Assembly (NCBI GenBank): GCA_002423615.1
Contig: DIKO01000045.1
Span: 12,809 to 60,311, forward strand
Length of the DNA: 47,503 nt
DNA from: Desulfobacteraceae bacterium UBA5616
GTDB taxonomy: Bacteria > Desulfobacterota > Desulfobacteria > Desulfobacterales > UBA5616
Direction: 5' to 3'
Shown piece by piece: positions 15,052 to 23,147 of this stretch. Position numbers and translations under genes: made by a program. The stretch's first letter is position 1. Every line of letters starts with the position of its first letter. The notes under the pieces were generated by a model. That model did no database searches, was not told where the DNA came from, and worked only from the letters and a program-made list of their open reading frames with translations.

Positions 15052-16971
15052 ATGAATGGGTATGCTGAATCTATATTAAAGGTGAACCTTTCTTCAAGAG
15101 AAATTCATACCGTCCCCACATCAAATTATGCGGACCGGTTTATCGGCGGGAGAGGCATTGCGGTAAAAATTCATTGGGATGAAGTTTCTCCCGGGGTCCA
15201 TGCCTTTGACCCGGAAAACCGGCTGGTGTTCATGACCGGGCCGGTGTGCGGTGTGCCCGGGTTTGCCGGTTCCCGTTGGCAGATTTCCGGAAAATCGCCC
15301 CTTTCCAACGCCTACACCTATTGCAATTTAGGCGGTTCCTGGGGGGCCCAGTTGAAATTCGCCGGATATGACGGCCTGGTGGTTTCCGGCAGAGCGGATA
15401 CGCCGGTGGTTATCGTTATCGACAACGGCCATGTGGAGATACGGGATGCCGCAGACCTTTCCGGAAAAGGCGCCATCAAAACCCGGGAAATGCTAAAAGA
15501 TTCCCTGGACGAGAGTTTCCGGATCGTTGCCGTGGGTCCGGCCGGGGAGAACCGCGTGGTCTTTGCCTCCATTCTGGCCGATGACGATTCTTCCGGTTCC
15601 GGAGGGTTGGGGGCTGTGATGGGGGCTAAGAACCTCAAGGCGGTGGCGGTAAGGGGAAATCACAAAATCCGGATCGCCGGAAAGGAAAAAGCCGGTGAAT
15701 TACGGAAAAAAATAAAACAGCTGAAGGGCGGTGCGGCCGCTGGGCCGAGGCTTTTGCCGGGAAAATATGAAAAAGGGATCTGTTTCGGCTGCGTTGACGG
15801 CTGCATCCGGAACAATTACATCGGGGAAGACGGCCAAAAGGGAAAAACCATGTGCCAGTCCGGTTTGTTTTACTATGTCCGGGCCCTCCGGTATTTTAAG
15901 AAAAGCACCGATACCCCCTTCCAGGCCACAAAGCTTTGTGATGATTTCGGAATGGATACCTATCCCATTGAAATGTCGATAAAATGGCTTGACCGGTGCC
16001 GCAAGGCGGGCCTTGTTTCCGATGAAACCACCGGTCTTCCGCTTTCCAAAATCGGAAGCCTGGAATTCATCGAAACCCTGGTCCGGAAAATTGCCTTGAG
16101 AGAGGGAATCGGCGATTTGATCGCAAACGGCATCCGGAACGCCGCCAATGCCATGGGCGAGCCTTTTTCGGCCCTGATCACGGACTATGTCGGAAAGACC
16201 GATGCCATGCAGGTGTATGACCCCCGCCTGTATCTGACCACCGGAATGTTCTGGGCGATGGAACCCAGGCTTCCCATCGCCCAGCTTCATGAAATCAGCA
16301 GGCCCTTGACCATGTGGGCGGCCAAGGCGTCAAACTCCGATTTCATGGGCCTTCCTGAAAAAGGCAATTTCATGACCTCCGGGGTTGTCCGGAATATCGG
16401 CAAAAAATTCTGGGGATCGGAAATAGCCGCGGATTTCTCCACTTATGAAGGCAAGGCCCTGGCCGCGGCCAAAATCCAGGACCGTCAGAACCTGAATGAA
16501 AGCCTGGTACTCTGTGATATGGCCTGGCCCCTGATTTTTTCGCCTGATACCGAGGACCATGTGGGGTTCCCCGGATTGAGTCAGGAGATTTTATCCGTCG
16601 TTACGGGGGTCTCCTCGGATGAAACGGCAATGGAAATGCTTGGCCAAAGGATTTTTACCGCCAAGAGGGCCATCGAGCTTCGGGACGGCCACCGGGGAAG
16701 GGAAGACGATGTTCTGCCGGAATTTCATTTCACCATAGGCGTCAAGACGGATTTTCTGAACGAGAATTGCATTGTCCCAGGCAAGGATGGAGAAATCTTC
16801 TCCCGGAAAGGCATGACGGTCGACCGCGAATCTTTTGAAAAAATGAAGGGGGAATATTACGGAATCCGCCGGTGGGACCCGGAAACAGGTCTGCCCACCC
16901 GGGAGAGCCTGGAGGCCTTGGACCTTATGGAGTTTGCCGACGGCCTTGAAAAGGCGGGGAAACTTGCTTAA
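15052..16971 (+). CDS. Aldehyde:ferredoxin oxidoreductase family protein (tungstopterin enzyme)
   Basis: The protein has 639 residues. It has the AOR layout: an N-terminal domain with GGRGIAVKI and a glycine-rich pterin-binding segment (GGSWGAQLKFAGYDGLVVSG), followed by the cluster-binding helical part. Cysteines at about 244, 247 and 251 (CFGCVDGC) and a late cysteine near 488 (LVLCDMAW) match the four [4Fe-4S] ligands. DDFGMDTYPIEMS matches the DxxG(L/M)D motif near the second pterin. Such enzymes oxidise aldehydes, or reduce acids, with ferredoxin. Related AOR-family proteins serve other oxidoreductions, so the substrate is open. It is monocistronic with a strong SD and shares its stop region with the convergent CBM9-like gene. 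Confidence 0.93.
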   Translation: MNGYAESILKVNLSSREIHTVPTSNYADRFIGGRGIAVKIHWDEVSPGVHAFDPENRLVFMTGPVCGVPGFAGSRWQISGKSPLSNAYTYCNLGGSWGAQLKFAGYDGLVVSGRADTPVVIVIDNGHVEIRDAADLSGKGAIKTREMLKDSLDESFRIVAVGPAGENRVVFASILADDDSSGSGGLGAVMGAKNLKAVAVRGNHKIRIAGKEKAGELRKKIKQLKGGAAAGPRLLPGKYEKGICFGCVDGCIRNNYIGEDGQKGKTMCQSGLFYYVRALRYFKKSTDTPFQATKLCDDFGMDTYPIEMSIKWLDRCRKAGLVSDETTGLPLSKIGSLEFIETLVRKIALREGIGDLIANGIRNAANAMGEPFSALITDYVGKTDAMQVYDPRLYLTTGMFWAMEPRLPIAQLHEISRPLTMWAAKASNSDFMGLPEKGNFMTSGVVRNIGKKFWGSEIAADFSTYEGKALAAAKIQDRQNLNESLVLCDMAWPLIFSPDTEDHVGFPGLSQEILSVVTGVSSDETAMEMLGQRIFTAKRAIELRDGHRGREDDVLPEFHFTIGVKTDFLNENCIVPGKDGEIFSRKGMTVDRESFEKMKGEYYGIRRWDPETGLPTRESLEALDLMEFADGLEKAGKLA

Positions 16972-17654
16972 AACCTCAGGAATCCAAAGCTTTTCGGCAT
17001 ATGAAAACGCGGCGTCGGGTGATCGACAAAGGACCAGGTCAGCCAGTGGGGATGAGACGACCCGTCTGCGCATTTATAAAAATTCGCCTTCCAGAGGATA
17101 TCGTTTTCAGGCTTGCGGGCATCCGGGCAGTATTTTTCAACCACGGCAAAGGGCAATCGGAATTCAATCGACCAGTTCATGGGATCTTCGATTTCCGGGT
17201 CGATAATTTTCGGCAGGGTGCGGCCGATCTGAATAAGGTCGCAATCCCGCGCGGCGACAGGGACTGGCGCCTTTCCTTCCGGGTTCCACCGGAAGAGCAG
17301 GGTGCCGCCGCAATTGATCTCCAGATTAAAATAGGAAACACCTAGATCTAAACCCGGCGTGAAGAAGAATTCCACGCAACTGTCCCTGCAGACCGGGTCA
17401 TGGTAGTTTTTTGCCACGGCGCGGACATATCGATCCTCAACCCGGAAGATGATATATAGGGCTTGATCATCCCAGGCAAGCCTGGCCAGGGTTCTGGGGC
17501 GATGAACCGGCGCATCGCCCATGTGCCGGTCAATCACCAGCGGCTCAATTTTTTTCCAAAACGGCTTGTCCCAGTTTCCATCGATCCGGAGGGGTCGGGG
17601 GAGCCTGGCAGCCTTGTATTCCTGCGGCATTTCCATGATCATTCCAGGTTCCAT
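16968..17654 (-). CDS. Carbohydrate-binding family 9-like (CBM9/DOMON-like) domain protein
   Basis: The protein has 228 residues with no signal peptide. Typical family segments are PLRIDGNWDKPFWKK near residue 20, LARLAWDDQALYIIFRVED near 60, CRDSCVEFFFTPG and YFNLEINCGGTLLFRWNPEG. In hydrolases this beta-sandwich binds sugars. Stand-alone cytoplasmic versions are frequent in anaerobes and have no proven role. Its stop codon overlaps the AOR stop on the opposite strand. Transcription probably starts upstream at 17655-17692 or continues from the YkgJ genes 38 bases away. Confidence 0.75.
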   Translation of the reverse strand: MEPGMIMEMPQEYKAARLPRPLRIDGNWDKPFWKKIEPLVIDRHMGDAPVHRPRTLARLAWDDQALYIIFRVEDRYVRAVAKNYHDPVCRDSCVEFFFTPGLDLGVSYFNLEINCGGTLLFRWNPEGKAPVPVAARDCDLIQIGRTLPKIIDPEIEDPMNWSIEFRLPFAVVEKYCPDARKPENDILWKANFYKCADGSSHPHWLTWSFVDHPTPRFHMPKSFGFLRF

Positions 17655-17692
17655 TTATTCAGCGCTCATCTACTTCAATTGATGTAAACCTA

Positions 17693-18481
17693 TCATACCC
17701 GCTGTTTCAGCCTGATATTTTTCGATGCGATTCCCCAGATGAAAAATTCGATCCATTCAAACCCCAGCTTCAGGAGCTCGGTATCGCTTGCCCTGATCCT
17801 TTTTAAGACATCGGATTTGATGGGGTAGCGCTTGAGAAAAGTGCTCTGGAAAACGAAATCCCGGAATCGGTCGATGTTGTAGGCCGCCATGAAAGCCATT
17901 TTTCCCCGGGGGCAGTCCGGGCCCTGCCCCTGCCAGGGGTCGCACTGGAACAGGCTTTTAACCCTGGCCCAGCGGGCGGTCATTTTCTGGTAGATTTCCG
18001 CATCCTGGTCCCTGATCCAGGCCAGGGGCGTCCACTGGGCGTTTTCGAACCGACCTTGGCAAAAATCCGGGGGTCTGAAAAAATAGACGAATTTTTCCTT
18101 CTCTTTACCTTTATTATACATGACCCCCTGTTCCATGGGAAAGGTCCGGCAGGCATCGGGACGGTCCGGATATACCGAACAGCCCGCATCGGTCAGAAAG
18201 GGGCATGTTTTTTCGCTTGTTTCGGACATTTTCAGGAGAACTTCGGGGAAAAAACTGGAGGGTCTCAGGACCACATCCACATGCCGGTCGAGAAATTCAT
18301 CCGATGAAATGCCCAGGTGGTTTTTCAACCGGAGGACATCGTAGGGATAAAGCATTAAATTGAGGTTGCGGCAGCATAGATTAAAACAGGACAGTCCGGA
18401 ATGGCAGCAAAAGGAGAATGTCTCATGGCTTTGAATCGGCTTTCCCTGCGGTTTATCCTGTTTCAGGTCGATCTGTTTCAT
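17693..18481 (-). CDS. YkgJ-family cysteine cluster protein (first of two)
   Basis: The protein has 262 residues. The family signature is a set of cysteines: FCCHSGLSCFNLCCRN near residues 24-38, then CPFLTDAGCSVYPDRPDACR near 95-115. These proteins are predicted to bind zinc or an Fe-S/iron centre and are often annotated Fe-S oxidoreductase or UPF0153. No reaction is established. The C-terminal half is helical and family-specific. It follows the second YkgJ gene by seven bases in the same direction, so the two are co-transcribed. They are not close copies of each other. Confidence 0.82.
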   Translation of the reverse strand: MKQIDLKQDKPQGKPIQSHETFSFCCHSGLSCFNLCCRNLNLMLYPYDVLRLKNHLGISSDEFLDRHVDVVLRPSSFFPEVLLKMSETSEKTCPFLTDAGCSVYPDRPDACRTFPMEQGVMYNKGKEKEKFVYFFRPPDFCQGRFENAQWTPLAWIRDQDAEIYQKMTARWARVKSLFQCDPWQGQGPDCPRGKMAFMAAYNIDRFRDFVFQSTFLKRYPIKSDVLKRIRASDTELLKLGFEWIEFFIWGIASKNIRLKQRV

Positions 18482-18488
18482 GGGCCTG

Positions 18489-19094
18489 TTACACCTGCAA
18501 AACCATCTGTGCGATAGTCATTCTGATTTTTTCGTTGATCCCCAGGGCTTTTCTTACGTCCTGCTCCAGGGCCGCCAGTTCCCGGTAAAAAGGGGTCCGA
18601 TCAAAGGAAACGTAAGGGATGTGACCGCATTGCCCGGCAAATACTTTACATCCGGGGCCGTAAACGGGGTCCTGCCCCGGTTTTCGAAGTTCATGGGGAA
18701 TGCCGTGGAGGCGGCAGATCATGGGCCGGAAGTCATAGACCCGACATAAACCATCCTGGTTCAGGGGGCACATCGCCCTCAAGGGGTCCCCGGTGTTGCG
18801 GCTTTCCCGTTCCATCCGGTCGGCGATCCGGGCCTGTTCGAAAACGTCCCGTGCCATTTCCCGGTCCACGGATTTAAGGCCCTCGACCAGGAATAAAAAC
18901 TCGGCCCAGGTGTGATGATAAAACCGGGTGAGGCAGCAACTGTCCTCGCAGCCGCTGCATTCAAACCCATAGGCGGCGGCGGAATCGGCATAGGCTTCAT
19001 CCATCGCCGCATAGGATGACACCAGACGGTCTCTGAATCCGTAAAAAATTTTCAAAAATTCATCCAGGGGCGATGAATTCCGGGTTTGGGCCAT
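18489..19094 (-). CDS. YkgJ-family cysteine cluster protein (second of two)
   Basis: The protein has 201 residues from ATG 19094, which has GAGAGAA upstream; a TTG at 19106 overlapping the dGTPase stop is the alternative. Cysteine groups are FECSGCEDSCCLTRFYHH near residue 45 and MCPLNQDGLCRVYDFRPMIC near 105, followed by GPGCKVFAGQCG. This is the same predicted metal-binding fold as the neighbour downstream. It sits nine bases after the dGTPase-like gene, giving a three-gene run (dgt, YkgJ, YkgJ). Function is unknown beyond the family. Confidence 0.82.
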   Translation of the reverse strand: MAQTRNSSPLDEFLKIFYGFRDRLVSSYAAMDEAYADSAAAYGFECSGCEDSCCLTRFYHHTWAEFLFLVEGLKSVDREMARDVFEQARIADRMERESRNTGDPLRAMCPLNQDGLCRVYDFRPMICRLHGIPHELRKPGQDPVYGPGCKVFAGQCGHIPYVSFDRTPFYRELAALEQDVRKALGINEKIRMTIAQMVLQV

Positions 19095-19102
19095 GGTTTC
19101 TC

Positions 19103-20164
19103 TCAAAACAGGGATGTGGGTAGAAAAATTTTTGTGTACAGGTTCATGGCATACCGGTCCGTCATGCTGGCGATAAGGTCGCAGACCGTCCGGGCTCTGG
19201 TCTGGTTCAGGTTCTGGCAGCCCCTGATTCCCATTTTATCCAGTTCCTTCTGGAGCATGTCGTCGTTCTCCAGGAAAAACCGGTACAGGTCGGAAAGGGT
19301 TTTTTTTGCCTTGACAAATTCATTGTGGACCTTGGGAGCCCGGTAGACGTTCTCATAGAGGAACCGGCGCAGGTCGGTCATGGAAGCGTAAACCCTGTCG
19401 CTCATGCTTAAAATCAGCTGCCCCTCCTCTTCCCGGCTGGAAGCAATCAGGTTCTTGATCATGGCGGCGGCCCGCTGGGAATGTGTTCTGCCGATAATTT
19501 CCAGGCAGGATCCGGGAATCTGGTCCTCGGTGATCACCCCGCTTCGGATGGCGTCGTCCAGGTCGTGGTTCAGATAGGCCATGATATCGGCGATGCGGAC
19601 AACCCGTCCTTCGTTGGTGCAGGGAAGTTCCCCGGGATCACTGGGCATGACCTTGCCATATCCTTTGGAATGCTTCAGGATGCCGTCCCGCACCTCGTAG
19701 GTCAGGTTCAGCCCCATGCCGTTTTTCTCAAGAAAATCAACCACTCTCAGGCTCTGTTCATTATGTGAGAAATCCGGAGAGTACAGCTCTTTCAGAGTGG
19801 TTTCGCCGCCATGGCCGAAGGGGGTATGCCCCAGATCGTGCCCCAGAGCGATGGCCTCGGTCAAATCTTCATTCAGCCGCATGGCCCTCGCGATCACCCG
19901 CGCGATGCGGACCACTTCCAGGGTGTGGGTCAGCCGGGTCCGGTATTCATCCCCCATGGGCGACAAAAAAACCTGGGTTTTATGCTTCAGCCGGCGAAAG
20001 GCATTGGAATACACGATGCGGTCCTTGTCCCGCTGAAAATCCGTGCGGATGGGGCAGGGCTCTTCCGGTATTTTTCTGCCCCTGGACCGGGAGCTGAGGC
20101 ATCCAGCCGGGGACATGAATTTTCGCTCTCTGTTTTCGAAATCTTCTCGAACTGAAATCTTCAT
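19103..20164 (-). CDS. dgt: Deoxyguanosinetriphosphate triphosphohydrolase-like protein (HD domain)
   Basis: The protein has 353 residues, the short dGTPase-like type. HD-domain metal ligands are visible as RLTHTLEVVRIARVIAR near residue 77 and ALGHDLGHTPFGHGGE near 107. The later motif RIADIMAYLNHDLDDAI supplies the last aspartate. The start region, with RTDFQRDKDRIVYSNAFRRL, is the usual family opening. These enzymes cleave dNTPs to deoxynucleosides and triphosphate; the preferred base is uncertain for this subgroup. It reads away from the gene at 20372, with 207 bases between them that hold no recognisable motif apart from AT-rich sequence. Confidence 0.9.
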   Translation of the reverse strand: MKISVREDFENRERKFMSPAGCLSSRSRGRKIPEEPCPIRTDFQRDKDRIVYSNAFRRLKHKTQVFLSPMGDEYRTRLTHTLEVVRIARVIARAMRLNEDLTEAIALGHDLGHTPFGHGGETTLKELYSPDFSHNEQSLRVVDFLEKNGMGLNLTYEVRDGILKHSKGYGKVMPSDPGELPCTNEGRVVRIADIMAYLNHDLDDAIRSGVITEDQIPGSCLEIIGRTHSQRAAAMIKNLIASSREEEGQLILSMSDRVYASMTDLRRFLYENVYRAPKVHNEFVKAKKTLSDLYRFFLENDDMLQKELDKMGIRGCQNLNQTRARTVCDLIASMTDRYAMNLYTKIFLPTSLF

Positions 20165-20371
20165 AATTTTGATTCATTTCGGATTTTGTGCTTCAGCATC
20201 CAGGGCCTCGATGCCTCCGGATGAAATTGAATATGGAAAAATATTTGAAGCTTTACTTTATTACAATCTTTTTTTATATTTTTCCATGGTTTTAATGGAT
20301 GGGTCCGTGAGGGGAAAATCCCTGCAAAAGGCAATATTCGCAAGGACCGTTAAGGAAGGGCGTTTCGGACT

Positions 20372-20947
20372 ATGGAAGGCCATCATCTGATTCTTGGAAA
20401 AATCACCGATTATCTAACGGGGAAAACGATCCGGAATACCCATGACGAACAATACCGCCAGAAAATCGCCCGCATCCTGGTCGAAAAACTCGGATATGAA
20501 AAGAAAGACGTTATGCCGAGGCTCCCTGTAACGGCCCGGGCCGAAGGCAAGACGTCCCGGGTCATGCTGGATCTGGCCGTCGTGATATCCGGACGGATCT
20601 GGATGATCATCAAATACGGCCCCGGGTCCCTGGTTACCCGGCACCGTTCGTCTCTGGCCATCTCCCGGCTTCTGGGGCCGTACCAGGTTCCTTTTGTCGT
20701 GGTGACCAACGGCGAAGACGCCGATATTCTTTCTGGAGAATCTGGAGATGTTACGGCCTCCGGGTTAGAGGGTATTCCTTCAAAATCAATTCTCATTGAA
20801 AAAATGAAAAATGATCACCCCAGGACGGTTTCCGACAGGCAGCGGGAAATGGAAGGACGGATTCTCTATGCATTTGAAATTGACGGGGCATGTCCCTGCG
20901 ACGATACCAATTTGGACTGCGGCCTGTGGTCCGAAATGAATTGCTGA
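20372..20947 (+). CDS. Orphan HsdR N-terminal-like (restriction-enzyme type I N domain) protein
   Basis: The protein has 191 residues. The segment DEQYRQKIARILVEKLGY followed by RVMLDLAVVISGRIWMIIKYG resembles the nuclease-fold N domain of type I restriction subunits. In active enzymes the second strand carries D/E-x-K. Here it reads IIK, so the acidic residue is missing and cleavage is doubtful. The C-terminus is cysteine-rich (GACPCDD, LDCGLW, ending NC). No helicase, methylase or specificity gene is nearby, so it is not part of a restriction system here. It precedes the deaminase gene by 12 bases and is probably co-transcribed. Only the domain call is supported. Confidence 0.7.
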   Translation: MEGHHLILGKITDYLTGKTIRNTHDEQYRQKIARILVEKLGYEKKDVMPRLPVTARAEGKTSRVMLDLAVVISGRIWMIIKYGPGSLVTRHRSSLAISRLLGPYQVPFVVVTNGEDADILSGESGDVTASGLEGIPSKSILIEKMKNDHPRTVSDRQREMEGRILYAFEIDGACPCDDTNLDCGLWSEMNC

Positions 20948-20959
20948 CGGTGCCCTGCC

Positions 20960-21472
20960 ATGCATTATGAATATTATATGGAAGAAGCGTTGCGACTTGC
21001 CGGAAAGGCCCTTGCGAAAAATGACTTTCCCGTGGGATGCGTCATCGTCGGCAATGAAAAAATCCTGGCCAGGGGAATCCGGCGTCATTCCAGCGGCGGT
21101 AAGATCAATGAAACGGATCACGCGGAAATGAATGCGCTCAGGCAGCTGGCGCTCAACCCCGCCGGCGCCGGAAACAGCAGGATGACGGTTTTCAGTACCA
21201 TGGAGCCCTGCCTCATGTGCTACGGGGCGCTTCTGATCCATGGTATCAACGATATTGTATATGCCTATGAAGACGTCATGGGGGGGGCCACGGGTATGGA
21301 CCTGTCCCGGCTCTCCCCGCTTTACCGGGATCAAAAGGTTCGTATCGTGCCCCATATTTTACGCCGGGAAAGCCTTGAACTGTTCAAGGCTTTTTTTAAG
21401 AATCCGGGAAATTCCTACTGGAAAGGCAGCCTTCTTTCGACCTACACCCTCGCACAGGAATCCGAACCCTGA
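20960..21472 (+). CDS. tadA: Nucleoside deaminase, TadA-type tRNA adenosine deaminase
   Basis: The protein has 170 residues of the cytidine-deaminase fold. Zinc ligands and the proton shuttle are HAEMNALRQ near residue 55 and STMEPCLMCYGAL near 76. An N-terminal EEALRLAGKALAKNDFPVG is typical of TadA, which makes inosine at the wobble base of tRNA-Arg(ACG). The C-terminal half (GGATGMDLSRLSPLYRDQ) differs from Escherichia coli TadA, so a free-base or nucleoside deaminase of the same family is possible. No SD-like sequence is obvious; coupling to the upstream gene is likely. Confidence 0.75.
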   Translation: MHYEYYMEEALRLAGKALAKNDFPVGCVIVGNEKILARGIRRHSSGGKINETDHAEMNALRQLALNPAGAGNSRMTVFSTMEPCLMCYGALLIHGINDIVYAYEDVMGGATGMDLSRLSPLYRDQKVRIVPHILRRESLELFKAFFKNPGNSYWKGSLLSTYTLAQESEP

Positions 21473-21530
21473 GCCCTTCTTTTTTGGTGAAACGGTTCGG
21501 GAATTTGTTATCATTTTCTTAATTTTTTTC

Positions 21531-21557
21531 TTGCATTCCTTAATATTGTTCTATAAT
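21531..21557 (+). promoter_or_regulatory. infC: Probable promoter of the infC-rpmI-rplT operon
   Basis: A perfect TATAAT (21552-21557) lies 15 bases after TTGCAT (21531-21536) in an AT-rich stretch following tadA. The predicted start near 21564 leaves a ~150-base leader before infC. The spacer is short, so the -35 assignment is weaker than the -10. Confidence 0.5.
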
Positions 21558-21605
21558 TAAACCCATTGACAATAACCACCTGCTTGCCGGATCAGCGGGA
21601 AAAAA

Positions 21606-21649
21606 GGCAAAAAAACCAATGAAGGAAGGGGTTTGCGCCGTTTTTTTTT
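21606..21649 (+). terminator. Possible attenuator in the infC leader
   Basis: GGCaaAAAaaCC near 21606 can pair, with mismatches, with GGGGTTTGCGCC ending at 21639. A run of nine T follows at 21641-21649. The stem is imperfect but lies between the likely promoter and infC. In Bacillus the same operon is controlled by L20-dependent termination in the leader. Equally it could simply be the terminator of the tadA transcript. Confidence 0.4.
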
Positions 21650-21716
21650 CTGTTCCGGAGAAACCATTGAAATCGTGTAATGCAATATGATGAATAGTGC
21701 AACCGGGAGGTGAAAC

Positions 21717-22259
21717 ATAGTTCAGAAACGTACGATTCGACCAACGATTAAAGCAGACAAAATAAATATCAACAGAGAAATACGGGCCAAGGAAGTCCGG
21801 GTCATCGGACCTGAAGGGGACCAGCTGGGAATTTTGCCGACTTACAAGGCCATTGCCGTCGCCGGGGATTACGGCCTGGATCTGGTTGAAGTTTCGCCCA
21901 ATGCAAACCCGCCTGTCTGCAAAATCATGGACTATGGTCGCTATAAATACGAACAGACCAAAAAAAAGCAGGAAGCCAAGAAAAAACAGAGCACTTTTCA
22001 GGTCAAGGAAATAAAAGTCCGGCCTAAAACAGGCGACCACGACCTGGAAACCAAAATCGGTCACATTAAGAAGTTCATTGTAAAAAAGGACAAGGTCAAG
22101 GTCACGGTCATGTTCAGGGGGCGGGAAATCACCTTGACCCAGCGCTCCAGAGAATTGCTGGAGAAAATCGCCGTCGAAACCCAGGACGTTGCGGGAGTAG
22201 AGCAGCCTCCCAAATTGGAAGGCCGGACCATGGTAATGATCCTTGCTCCCAAGAATTAA
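21717..22259 (+). CDS. infC: Translation initiation factor IF-3 (AUA start codon)
   Basis: The product has 180 residues, normal for IF-3. It binds the 30S subunit, keeps 50S away and checks the start codon. Conserved segments are INREIRAKEVRVIGPEG near residue 20, GDYGLDLVEVSPNANPPVCK and the C-terminal domain with KIGHIKKFI. The frame closes upstream with TGA at 21711. Between there and the conserved core no ATG, GTG or TTG occurs. The only site with a good SD (GGGAGG at 21705-21710, six bases away) is ATA at 21717. Non-standard AUU, AUC or AUA starts are a known trait of infC and let IF-3 repress its own translation. A later TTG at 21834 would delete the N-terminal domain. Confidence 0.95.
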   Translation: MVQKRTIRPTIKADKININREIRAKEVRVIGPEGDQLGILPTYKAIAVAGDYGLDLVEVSPNANPPVCKIMDYGRYKYEQTKKKQEAKKKQSTFQVKEIKVRPKTGDHDLETKIGHIKKFIVKKDKVKVTVMFRGREITLTQRSRELLEKIAVETQDVAGVEQPPKLEGRTMVMILAPKN

Positions 22260-22301
22260 ACTTTAGGACCGTTCAAGATACCGTTTAAAAGGGGTCTCCC
22301 G

Positions 22302-22349
22302 AAGGTCTCAAAGGTGGCGTGAGCTGTTCGGACCTTATCGCTCACGCCA
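22302..22349 (+). promoter_or_regulatory. Probable L20 autoregulatory leader (hairpin plus pseudoknot) before rpmI
   Basis: A perfect nine-pair stem TGGCGTGAG (22315-22323) / CTCACGCCA (22341-22349) closes a 17-base loop. Within that loop GACCTT (22331-22336) is complementary to AAGGTC (22302-22307) just upstream, forming a pseudoknot. It lies between infC and rpmI, about 100 bases before the rpmI SD. In Escherichia coli L20 represses rpmI-rplT by binding a pseudoknot in the same gene interval. The comparison is positional; I cannot align the two RNAs. Confidence 0.55.
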
Positions 22350-22451
22350 TCTATATTTTGATATGGGCAAGAAAATCGGAAGACGTCCCGGGTTGTCGTT
22401 GATAGAAGGGGACGCGCCGTAAAATAAATAAAGCCAAAAAAGGAGAACATG

Positions 22452-22649
22452 ATGCCTAAGATAAAAACAAACCGGTCCGCCGCAAAGCGCTTTAAGAAAA
22501 CGGCCACCGGCAAAGTCGTTTTTCGAAAAGCCAATGCGAGCCATATCCTGACCAAGAAAACCACGAAAAGAAAACGCGGCTTGCGGCTAAGCCAGATCGT
22601 CAAAGCATCGGACATAAAAGAAATCAAACGCCTTCTGCCCAACGGTTAA
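22452..22649 (+). CDS. rpmI: 50S ribosomal protein L35
   Basis: The protein has 65 residues beginning MPKIKTNRSAAKRFKKTA, the invariant L35 start. Two ATG codons are adjacent (22449 and 22452). The second gives the family N-terminus and a better distance (six bases) from AGGAG. It is strongly basic. The order infC-rpmI-rplT is the near-universal bacterial one, and rplT follows after 29 bases with its own SD. Confidence 0.97.
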   Translation: MPKIKTNRSAAKRFKKTATGKVVFRKANASHILTKKTTKRKRGLRLSQIVKASDIKEIKRLLPNG

Positions 22650-22678
22650 AGGTTTTTGTTAAGACAAGGAGAACGATC

Positions 22679-23029
22679 ATGAGAATTAAACGCGGATTTA
22701 AAGCCAGAAGACGAAGACAAAAAGTGTTGAGCCTGGCCAAGGGTTTTCGCGGCGGCAGGAGCAAATTATTCCGTACGGCAGCCGATTCGGTGGATAAGGC
22801 CCTGATGTATGCCTACCGGGATCGAAAGGTCAGAAAACGTGAATTCAGAGGCCTGTGGATTGCCAGGATCAATGCCGGGGCCAGGATGAACAATTTAAGC
22901 TACAGCCGGCTGATTCACGGCCTCAAACTGGCCAATGTCGGACTTGACAGGAAAGTTCTGGCTGAACTGGCCGTTTCCGACCCAGCGGGATTCACCCGGA
23001 TCGCCGATCTGGCGGCAGCCCAGCTTTAA
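22679..23029 (+). CDS. rplT: 50S ribosomal protein L20
   Basis: The protein has 116 residues beginning MRIKRGFKARRRRQKVLSLA, followed by KGFRGGRSKLFR, the standard basic N-terminal extension that enters 23S rRNA. The globular C-terminal part (NNLSYSRLIHGLKLANVGLD) is complete. L20 is needed early in 50S assembly and is the usual repressor of this operon. The SD AAGGAG precedes the ATG. Confidence 0.98.
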   Translation: MRIKRGFKARRRRQKVLSLAKGFRGGRSKLFRTAADSVDKALMYAYRDRKVRKREFRGLWIARINAGARMNNLSYSRLIHGLKLANVGLDRKVLAELAVSDPAGFTRIADLAAAQL

Positions 23030-23147
23030 CCGTCATCCTGACGCGCAACCCGGCTTTCCAGGACTTTTGACTGATTTCCGTCATGGCAGGGACTGAATCC
23101 GGGAAACAGGGGCCCGTTATCCGTTTATCATCAAGGTAGAGCGAAAA

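Noticed and set aside
20936..20960. Possible selenocysteine readthrough of TGA joining the HsdR-N-like frame to the in-frame tadA
   Set aside because: Both parts are complete separate families, tadA has its natural start at 20960, and I see no SECIS-like hairpin directly after the TGA.
21619..21690. A 23-codon leader peptide (MKEGVCAVFF...) in the infC leader
   Set aside because: It has no SD and its frame crosses the T run of the hairpin. It shows no repeated regulatory codons.
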